From assembly GCF_024211275.1 (NCBI RefSeq), contig NZ_JAMLDX010000003.1, forward strand, positions 186,001 to 250,000: DNA of 64,000 nt, written 5' to 3'. A program made the translations under genes and the position numbers. The first letter of the stretch is position 1; each line of letters starts with the position of its first letter. The notes under the pieces were generated by a model. The model was not told the DNA's origin. It saw nothing but the letters and a program-made list of their open reading frames with translations, and searched no databases. Shown here in pieces: positions 57,871 to 64,000 of this stretch. This DNA comes from Sphingomonas tagetis (GTDB lineage: Bacteria > Pseudomonadota > Alphaproteobacteria > Sphingomonadales > Sphingomonadaceae).

Positions 57871-59226
57871 GTGGCGACTGAAGGCCATGTCGACTTCAAC
57901 GGCTTCATGGAAGGCGTGAAGCGGCGCAATCCGCACCAGCCGGAGTTCGTCCAGGCGGTGCAGGAGGTCGCCGAGGACATTTTCGACTTCATCCGCGACA
58001 AGGCGGACTATCACGACCAGCAGATCCTGCGCCGCATCGCCGAGCCGGACCGCATCGTTTCCTTCCGGGTGTGCTGGGAGGACGATCGCGGCAATGTCCG
58101 CGTCCAGCGCGGCTGGCGGGTGCAGAACAACAATGCGATCGGTCCTTACAAGGGCGGCATCCGCTTCCACCCGAGCGTGAACGAAAGCGTCCTCAAGTTT
58201 CTCGCTTTCGAACAGACGTTCAAGAATGCGTTGACCGGCCTGCCGATGGGCGGCGGCAAGGGCGGCGCGAACTTCAATCCCAAGGGCAAGAGCGTGCGCG
58301 AGATCATGCGCTTCTGCCAGAGCTTCATGACCGAGCTGTACCGTCACATCGGCGCGGACGTGGACGTGCCGGCGGGCGATATCGGCGTCGGCGCGCGCGA
58401 GATCGGCTTCATGTTCGGCCAGTACAAGCGCATCACCAACCACTTCACCGGCGTGCTGACCGGCAAGGGTCTCGAATATGGCGGCTCGCTGATCCGGCCC
58501 GAGGCGACCGGCTATGGCGCGGTCTATTTCCTGGCCGAGATGCTCGCGGTCAAAGGGCAGGACCTGACCGGCAAGACCGCGGTGATCTCCGGCTCCGGCA
58601 ACGTTGCGACCCATGCCGCGGAGAAGCTGGTGCAACAGGGGGCGAGGGTCGTCACGCTGTCGGATTCGGCGGGCTTCGTCCACGATCCTGCCGGACTCAC
58701 GCAAGAGAAGATCGACTGGGTCAAGGCGCACAAGACTCACCGGCGCGGGCGCATCGAGGAGTATGTCGAGGCATTTCCCGGCGCGACCTTCCATTCCGGC
58801 CAGACGCCGTGGGGTGTGCCCTGCGACGTGGCGCTGCCCTGTGCGACGCAGAACGAACTGTCGGGCGACGATGCCAAGGCGCTCGTCGCGAATGGCTGCA
58901 TCGCGGTCGCCGAAGGCGCGAACATGCCGACCGACCTTGCCGGTGTGCACGTCTTCAAATCGGCCAGGACTCTCTTCGCGCCGGGCAAGGCGGCCAATGC
59001 CGGAGGCGTCGCGGTGTCTGGCCTCGAGATGAGCCAGAATTCCGAACGGCGGTCGTGGAAGGAGGCAGAGCTCCAGCAGATGCTCAAGGACATCATGGCC
59101 GGCATTCACCAGCGCTGTGTCGCCTACGGTGAGGGCGAGGGCGGCTATATCGACTATGTGAAGGGCGCCAACGTCGCCGGCTTCAAGAAGGTCGGTGATG
59201 CGATGCTCGCGTTCGGGGTGGTATGA
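57871..59226 (+). CDS. gdhA: NADP-type glutamate dehydrogenase
   Basis: 451 residues from GTG 57871, chosen for GGGAGGGG 3-10 bases upstream and because similarity to E. coli GdhA (447 residues) starts here. Substrate and catalytic regions QFKNALTGLPMGGGKGG-like and DVPAGDIGVGAREIGFM are intact, with the nucleotide motif SGSGNVA and CATQNEL, AEGANMPT and APGKAANAGGV. It aminates 2-oxoglutarate with ammonia. Its stop overlaps the start of the PycTM-like gene (ATGA). Confidence 0.93.
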   Translation: MATEGHVDFNGFMEGVKRRNPHQPEFVQAVQEVAEDIFDFIRDKADYHDQQILRRIAEPDRIVSFRVCWEDDRGNVRVQRGWRVQNNNAIGPYKGGIRFHPSVNESVLKFLAFEQTFKNALTGLPMGGGKGGANFNPKGKSVREIMRFCQSFMTELYRHIGADVDVPAGDIGVGAREIGFMFGQYKRITNHFTGVLTGKGLEYGGSLIRPEATGYGAVYFLAEMLAVKGQDLTGKTAVISGSGNVATHAAEKLVQQGARVVTLSDSAGFVHDPAGLTQEKIDWVKAHKTHRRGRIEEYVEAFPGATFHSGQTPWGVPCDVALPCATQNELSGDDAKALVANGCIAVAEGANMPTDLAGVHVFKSARTLFAPGKAANAGGVAVSGLEMSQNSERRSWKEAELQQMLKDIMAGIHQRCVAYGEGEGGYIDYVKGANVAGFKKVGDAMLAFGVV

Positions 59227-59762
59227 CCGGCGAAACGGAACGCGCGCCGGTGCTGTCGCCCCAGGCGATCCATCTCATTCGCACGACAACCACGGCCAAC
59301 CTCACGTTGAGCCAGATGGCCGACCAGAAGGCGAGCATCCTGATGGGCGCGAACTTCGTCGTCTTCACCGTCGCGGTCGGTCAGGCGGGGCGGGGCGGCG
59401 TGCCGCCGGCGTTGCTGGTGCTGGCCTGCGCGGCGTTTCTCTCCGCGCTCTGTGCGGTGGTGGCGGTGCTGCCCGCGATCCGGCCGAGCAAGGTCGCCCC
59501 CGGCGGCGAGAATATCCTGTTCTTCGGCGTGTTCAGCCAGATGAGCGAGGAGGAGTTCACCGCCCGCGCGTTCGAGGCGCTGGCGAGCGACGAAACGGTC
59601 ATGCGCGCCATGCTTCGCGACATCCACCAGAACGGCATGGTGCTTCAGCGGAAGAAATACCGTTTTCTGGGGCTGGCTTATCGCGTCTTCTTGATCGGCC
59701 TGACGCTGACGCTCGTCACTTTCCTGATCGACAATCGCGCGAACCTGCCCCGGCTCTTCTGA
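59223..59762 (+). CDS. PycTM (Pycsar effector-like, DUF5706) membrane protein
   Basis: 179 residues. The N-terminal helix LIRTTTTANLTLSQMADQKA and the following SILMGANFVVFTVAV match the PycTM family pattern. Three hydrophobic segments lie at about 39-55, 62-85 and 150-168, joined by a soluble part with ENILFFGVFSQMSEEEF and RDIHQNGMVLQRKKYRFLGL. In Pycsar defence, PycTM effectors respond to cyclic pyrimidine nucleotides. No pyrimidine cyclase is in the window; instead the gene is translationally coupled to gdhA. It could be a housekeeping relative rather than a defence effector. Confidence 0.75.
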   Translation: MTGETERAPVLSPQAIHLIRTTTTANLTLSQMADQKASILMGANFVVFTVAVGQAGRGGVPPALLVLACAAFLSALCAVVAVLPAIRPSKVAPGGENILFFGVFSQMSEEEFTARAFEALASDETVMRAMLRDIHQNGMVLQRKKYRFLGLAYRVFLIGLTLTLVTFLIDNRANLPRLF

Positions 59763-59768
59763 CGGCTC

Positions 59769-60686
59769 TCAGCGGATACCGAGCATCGCGGCCTGTTGAC
59801 GCAGCATGTCCGACTTGCCGGGATTTGCGGCCAGCGCCTGCTGCAACGCCTGCGCGGCCTTCTCGGGCTGGCCGAGCGTCATGCGGCTGCGCATCAACAT
59901 GACCCAGCCATCGACGTTGCCCGGCTCGGCCTGTAGCCGCGCTTCGAGCCGACCGACCATGCCCTCGGCCATGCCGCGCTGCTCGCTGGGGGGAAGTTTC
60001 GCTGCGGCTTGCAGGTCCTGCGCGGTGGGACCGGGGATGGCGCGGGTTGCGACTGCCGATTGCGGGGCGGGCTGCACGACGGCGGCGAGGCGCGGTGCGA
60101 CATCGATCTTGTTGATCTTGCCGACCTGTTCGATCGTGCGGCGGAGGTCCTTTTCCCATGGCGCGTCGGCGGGTGTGTCGGCGAGCAAGGCGAGCCAATC
60201 CTCGATCGCGCCGGCATGGTCGCCGGCCAGATCCTTTTTCACCGCGAGAAAATAGCGTGCGCGCGGGTCCCTGGCGTCGAGCGTGATCGCACGCTCGAAA
60301 TTCGCGGCCGCGGCCGCCGGCATCGGGTCGCGCTCGCTCGCCAGCACGCGCGCTTCGCCCAGCGCGGACCACAGCGACGCCGTGGCCGGGCTGAGCTCAG
60401 TCGCCTTCTCATACGCTGCCGCCGCATCGTTGAAGCGGCCGGCATCGAAATAGGCCGCCCCGAGCGCGGCCCATGCGGCACTGTCCTGCGGATTGTCGCG
60501 CGAGCGCTTTTCGAGCGCCGCGATCGGGTCTTCAGCAGCGCCGGCCATCTGCGGCGCGGTTGCCGGGGAAAGCGGCACATCGTGATCCCGCTTGACCGCA
60601 TAACCGATGGCGAGGCCCAGCAGGATGATCGCGGCGAAGAACACGATCCGCCCGGTTCGCGAGACGCGCATCCCCTGTTGTGTCAT
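59769..60686 (-). CDS. Membrane-anchored TPR protein (CcmI/NrfG-like)
   Basis: 305 residues from ATG 60686 (GGGGGCGGA upstream; ATG 60671 possible). One N-terminal membrane helix (IVFFAAIILLGLAIGYAV) is followed by TPR units (SAAWAALGAAYFDAGRFNDA, TASLWSALGEARVLA, DPRARYFLAVKKDLAGDHAG and NVDGWVMLMRSRMTLGQ). The DPIAALEKR-NPQDSAAW and final TPR patterns resemble the periplasmic domain of CcmI/CycH, which chaperones apocytochrome c. That would fit the neighbouring electron-transfer operon, from which it is divergent. Confidence 0.77.
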   Translation of the reverse strand: MTQQGMRVSRTGRIVFFAAIILLGLAIGYAVKRDHDVPLSPATAPQMAGAAEDPIAALEKRSRDNPQDSAAWAALGAAYFDAGRFNDAAAAYEKATELSPATASLWSALGEARVLASERDPMPAAAAANFERAITLDARDPRARYFLAVKKDLAGDHAGAIEDWLALLADTPADAPWEKDLRRTIEQVGKINKIDVAPRLAAVVQPAPQSAVATRAIPGPTAQDLQAAAKLPPSEQRGMAEGMVGRLEARLQAEPGNVDGWVMLMRSRMTLGQPEKAAQALQQALAANPGKSDMLRQQAAMLGIR

Positions 60687-60772
60687 TCCGCCCCCAGGGT
60701 CCATAGTTGTCCAAGTCTGGATGACGGGGTGCGATGATGCAACCGGCGTCCACACGGCGAGGGGGGACAGCG

Positions 60773-63217
60773 GTGACGGAACGTCTTCGCATTGCCATTG
60801 TCGGCTCCGGCCCGGCCGGGATGAGCGCCGCCGCCCGCGCCGCGCAGCTGGGCCTCTCCCATGTGTTGCTCGAAAAGACCGGGCACCTTTGCGACACGAT
60901 CTTCAAATACCAGAAGGGCAAGGACGTCATGGCGACGCCCGCCTCGCTGGTGCTGCGCTCCGACCTCGATTTCGAGGCGGGCAAACGCGAGGCGGTGCTC
61001 GACACCTGGAACCGGCAAACCGCGGACGCCGCGATCGCCGTCCGCCTCAATGCCGAGGTCGCGAAGATCGAGGGCGAGAAGGGCGCGTTCGTCCTGACGC
61101 TGAAGGGCGGCGAAGCCGTCCATACCGAAGCGGTGATCCTCGCCATCGGCACGCAGGGCAATCCCAACCTGCTGCGCTGCGATGGCGCGGGCCTGCCGCA
61201 TGTCCAATATCAACTCGACGATCCCGGCGCGTTCCTCGATGAACACATCACCGTCATCGGCACGGGCGATGCCGGAATCGAGAACGCGCTCGGCCTCGCC
61301 GCCGACCCGGTGCAGCGCAACACCGTCACCATCCTCAACCGCGGCACCGATTTCGCCCGCGCCAAGCCTGCCAACGTCAAGCTGCTGACAGAGGCCGAAG
61401 CCGCCGGACGCATCCGCATCCGCACCGAGACGACCCCGGCGCAAGTCCGCTCCGGCGAGCTGCTGCTCGACACGCGCGACGGGCAGGAGACGATCCGCTG
61501 CGACCGCATCATCGCGCGCATGGGCTCGACCGCGCCGCGCGCGTTTCTCGAGGCATGCGGCATCGCCTTCACCAGCGAAGACCGTGAGGCGTTCCCGGTG
61601 CTCTCGCCCGAGTTCGAAACGACCCGGCCGGGCATCCACGTCATCGGCGCGCTGGCCGGTTATCCGCTGATCAAGCATTGCATGAATCAGGGCTATGACG
61701 TGGTCGAGTTCCTCAACGGCAACACCGCGCTCAAGCCTGCCGACGAACCGATGCTGGCGGCGAAATTCGCGAGCCTGCCGGGCAAGCGCAGCGTCGACGA
61801 GTGGCTGACGCTGTTCGGCAGCAATATCGGCATTTTCGCCGACGTGTCCGCGCTCCAGCTACGCGAACTGATGCTGGACAGCGAGGTGAAGCGCTTCGGC
61901 CCGGGCGACGTGATCTTCGAGCGCAACGAGACCGGCGCCTCGCTGTTCGCCATCGCATTGGGCGCGGTGCGTGTCGAGGTCGACAGAAACGACACCGCGA
62001 AGACGGTGCCGATCGACCAGGGCTCGATCTTCGGCGAGGTCGGGCTGATCTCCGGCCGCCGGCGCGGCGCGACGGTGCGCGCGGCGGAACCGACGGTGGT
62101 GGTCGAACTGACGCGCACCGCGGCGCTCAAGCTCATCGCCACCGTGCCTGCCGCCGGACGGGCGATCGCGCGCATTTCGATCGAACGGCAGCTGCTTCAG
62201 ATCTTCGGATCGGGGCTGACCAGCGAGGATGTCGCCGAGCTGGTCGCACAAGCCGAAGTGCAGACCAAGCGCGCCGGCGAAGTCTTGCTCGCCGAAGGCG
62301 ATGACGGCAACGATCTCTATGTCATCCGCCGCGGATCGATGGTCGTCGAGAAGCTGATCGGCGGCAAGCCGGTATTCCTCTCCTATCTGCCGGCCGGCTC
62401 CTATGTCGGCGAGATGGCGCTGATCGACCGCGGGCAGCGCACGGCGACGGTCAAGGCGGCGATCAAGTCCGAAGTGATCCGCCTGCCCGGCGAGGCGTTC
62501 CTGCGTCTGCTCGAACGCAAGCCGCAATTGCTGGACAAGGCGCTGACCGACATGGCGGCGCGGCGCGACGTCAACGCCTTCATCGAAGGGCGCAAGGACA
62601 ATTTCTCCGGCGCGGTCGACCTGTATTCGGAAACCGCGCAGTTTCTGGTCGACAACGGCATCGGCGAAGCGACCGACGTGCTGCTGATCGACGAGAAACT
62701 GTGCGTGGGCTGCGACAATTGCGAAAAGGCGTGCGCCGACAGCCATGACGGTCTCTCGCGCCTCAACCGCGAGGCGGGCAAGACGTTCGCGCATCTGCAC
62801 GTGCCGACCAGCTGCCGCCATTGTGAGCATCCGCACTGCATGGCAGACTGCCCGCCCAATGCGATCAAGCGCGGGCCGGATGGCGAGGTCGTCATCGACG
62901 ACAGCTGCATCGGCTGCGGCAATTGCGAGCGCAACTGCCCCTATGGCGTGATCCGCATGGACAGCGTGCCGCCGCCCAAGCCGTCATTGCTATCCTGGAT
63001 GTTCCTCGGACGCGGGCCGGGACCGGGCGAACCATCGAAGAAGTGGCGCAAGGAGCATGCCGCCAAGGGGCCTGCGCCCAAGCAGGCGATCAAATGCGAC
63101 ATGTGCTCGGGCATCTCGGGCGGCCCGGCCTGCGTCCGCGCCTGTCCGACCGGGGCGGCGATCCGCGTGGCGCCCGAAGCCTTCCTCTCGGTCGCACGGC
63201 TGGCGGACGAGACCTGA
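60773..63217 (+). CDS. Chimeric FAD/NAD(P) oxidoreductase - two cNMP-binding domains - four-cluster ferredoxin
   Basis: 814 residues from GTG 60773, supported by GAGGGGGG upstream; an earlier ATG at 60734 adds 13 poorly supported residues. Residues 1-335: thioredoxin-reductase-like flavoprotein (VGSGPAGMSAAARAAQLG, second nucleotide motif VIGTGDAGIENALG) without a CxxC redox pair. Residues about 350-480 and 490-620: two cyclic-nucleotide-binding folds (DQGSIFGEVGLISGRRR; LPAGSYVGEMALIDRGQRTA). Residues about 640-800: sixteen Cys in four 4Fe-4S motifs of the DmsB/HybA type. It likely passes electrons from NAD(P)H through FAD and Fe-S to the membrane partner encoded next, gated by a nucleotide or other ligand. 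Confidence 0.87.
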   Translation: MTERLRIAIVGSGPAGMSAAARAAQLGLSHVLLEKTGHLCDTIFKYQKGKDVMATPASLVLRSDLDFEAGKREAVLDTWNRQTADAAIAVRLNAEVAKIEGEKGAFVLTLKGGEAVHTEAVILAIGTQGNPNLLRCDGAGLPHVQYQLDDPGAFLDEHITVIGTGDAGIENALGLAADPVQRNTVTILNRGTDFARAKPANVKLLTEAEAAGRIRIRTETTPAQVRSGELLLDTRDGQETIRCDRIIARMGSTAPRAFLEACGIAFTSEDREAFPVLSPEFETTRPGIHVIGALAGYPLIKHCMNQGYDVVEFLNGNTALKPADEPMLAAKFASLPGKRSVDEWLTLFGSNIGIFADVSALQLRELMLDSEVKRFGPGDVIFERNETGASLFAIALGAVRVEVDRNDTAKTVPIDQGSIFGEVGLISGRRRGATVRAAEPTVVVELTRTAALKLIATVPAAGRAIARISIERQLLQIFGSGLTSEDVAELVAQAEVQTKRAGEVLLAEGDDGNDLYVIRRGSMVVEKLIGGKPVFLSYLPAGSYVGEMALIDRGQRTATVKAAIKSEVIRLPGEAFLRLLERKPQLLDKALTDMAARRDVNAFIEGRKDNFSGAVDLYSETAQFLVDNGIGEATDVLLIDEKLCVGCDNCEKACADSHDGLSRLNREAGKTFAHLHVPTSCRHCEHPHCMADCPPNAIKRGPDGEVVIDDSCIGCGNCERNCPYGVIRMDSVPPPKPSLLSWMFLGRGPGPGEPSKKWRKEHAAKGPAPKQAIKCDMCSGISGGPACVRACPTGAAIRVAPEAFLSVARLADET

Positions 63218-64000
63218 TGGCATCGACGCCGCGCGCCGCCAGGCAGACCAGCCGCCAGATTTCCACGGACCATGAGGGCTTCCTGCGCCATCGCGGCTTC
63301 CGCTGGCTCAAGCTCTCGGCCCTGCTCTGTCTCGCCGCGCTGGCGGGCTATGTCGCCGCCGATGTCGAACCCCGGCCCAATGGCGGAAGCTGGTATGGCT
63401 ATACGCTCGGGACCATCGGCGCAGCGCTGATCCTGTGGCTGGCGCTGCTCGGCATCCGCAAGCGGGCGATGACGCGCGGATCATGGTCGCTCAAGGCGTG
63501 GACCTCGGCGCATGTCTACCTCGGCCTCGGCCTGATCGTCATCGCCACGCTGCACACCGGCTTCCAGTTCGGCTGGAACGTCCATACGCTTAGCTTTGCC
63601 CTGATGGTGCTGGTGATCGTGTCGGGCATCTTCGGCGTCGTCGCCTATGCCACGCTGCCCGCCGCGCTCAGCGGCAATCGCGAGGAGATGACGCAGGGGC
63701 AGATGCTCGAGGCGCTCAAGGCGGTCGATCGCCAGCTCAACGATGCGGCCCAGCCGCTGTCGCGCGATCACGCCGACTTCGTGCTGTCGGCGTTGGGCGA
63801 GGGGGCGCTGTCGGGCGGGCTGTGGCGGCGGCTCAGCGGCAATTACCGCAACAGTGCGACACAGGCGGCGGTCGATGCCTTCAACCGCATCCACGCCGCG
63901 CACTCGGCTGAGCCAGCGATCCAGCGGGTCGAGGCGCTGCTCCAGCGGCGGCTCGCCCAGCTCGACCGGATGCGGCGGCACATGCGGCTCAAGGCGCTGC
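63217..64000 (+). CDS. Membrane cytochrome b-like protein, partial (cut by window end)
   Basis: Its ATG overlaps the upstream TGA by one base; 261 codons are visible and the frame is open at the window edge. Four hydrophobic helices are at about 30-48, 64-82, 98-118 and 125-148. His residues in SAHVYLGLGLIVIATLHTGF and NVHTLSF are candidate haem b ligands. A charged, helical soluble part follows (about 150-261). As partner of the Fe-S/flavin chimera it is probably the quinone- or cytochrome-reducing membrane subunit. Further subunits likely follow outside the window. Confidence 0.72.
   Translation, partial: MASTPRAARQTSRQISTDHEGFLRHRGFRWLKLSALLCLAALAGYVAADVEPRPNGGSWYGYTLGTIGAALILWLALLGIRKRAMTRGSWSLKAWTSAHVYLGLGLIVIATLHTGFQFGWNVHTLSFALMVLVIVSGIFGVVAYATLPAALSGNREEMTQGQMLEALKAVDRQLNDAAQPLSRDHADFVLSALGEGALSGGLWRRLSGNYRNSATQAAVDAFNRIHAAHSAEPAIQRVEALLQRRLAQLDRMRRHMRLKAL

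Noticed and set aside
59223-59762. A complete Pycsar defence operon
   Set aside because: Only the effector-like membrane protein is present. No nucleotide cyclase lies within the window, and coupling is to gdhA.

Overview
This is a GC-rich stretch of an alphaproteobacterial chromosome, most likely Sphingomonadales (Sphingomonas or Novosphingobium relatives). The assignment is an inference. It rests on the D-mannonate dehydratase, which as I remember it closely matches the characterised Novosphingobium aromaticivorans ManD and keeps all of its catalytic residues at the same numbers, and on the sphingomonad-style mix of TonB receptors, glycosidases and aromatic ring-cleavage genes. Genes are densely packed. 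ATGA, TGATG and GTGA stop/start overlaps are very common, so many neighbours are probably translationally coupled. I saw no tRNA, rRNA, CRISPR array or intact insertion sequence.

Layout. (1) 1-13.2 kb: a YaiO-like outer-membrane protein with a response regulator; an unusual two-gene 2-oxoacid dehydrogenase operon (single-chain AceE-like E1 plus E2, no E3) divergent from an Lrp/AsnC regulator; and two coupled hybrid histidine kinases, one with about nine near-identical 92-residue HAMP repeats. (2) 13.5-23.0 kb: a glycoside-utilisation locus with two secreted esterase-like hydrolases, a GH106 alpha-L-rhamnosidase lipoprotein, a TonB-dependent receptor, a Tat-exported GH1 beta-glucosidase and a small lipoprotein. 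(3) 23.0-45.6 kb: a catabolic island with two MFS transporters, two type-I extradiol dioxygenase-like proteins, a C-C hydrolase-like protein, a FAH-family enzyme, two related cupins, five SDR/epimerase enzymes, a HisD/HpsN-like dehydrogenase, a cyclase-family hydrolase, an O-methyltransferase, a GH79 glucuronidase-like lipoprotein, a desaturase-like flavoenzyme, a PHBH-type FAD monooxygenase, and HxlR and NodD-like LysR regulators. Together with region 2 it suggests uptake, deglycosylation and meta-type ring cleavage of a plant phenolic glycoside, possibly a flavonoid. The substrate is an inference.

(4) 45.6-57.6 kb: a sugar-acid locus (Na+/sugar symporter, dgoK, dgoA, an IlvD-family dehydratase, SMP-30 lactonase, a galactose/arabinose 1-dehydrogenase-like enzyme, manD, an esterase and two GntR/FadR regulators). 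It fits a De Ley-Doudoroff route from galactose through galactonate to KDPGal. The locus is visibly decaying. It holds a frameshifted lactonase, a mutarotase cut off at its neighbour's stop codon, the C-terminal stub of a formylglycine-generating enzyme, the N-terminal stub of a hexuronate MFS transporter and a Tat-signal oxidoreductase remnant. (5) 57.9-64 kb: gdhA coupled to a PycTM (Pycsar effector-like) membrane protein, a TPR protein, and an electron-transfer operon encoding a FAD-reductase/double-cNMP-binding/four-cluster ferredoxin chimera followed by a membrane cytochrome b-like protein cut by the window end.

Three families of short intergenic sites suggest local regulons: CTATCG-type sites in four catabolic promoters (candidate LysR targets), AT-rich TATCRTAY sites at four places in the sugar-acid locus (candidate target of the first GntR), and TTGGTCAGG upstream of manD and between the second GntR gene and the transporter stub.
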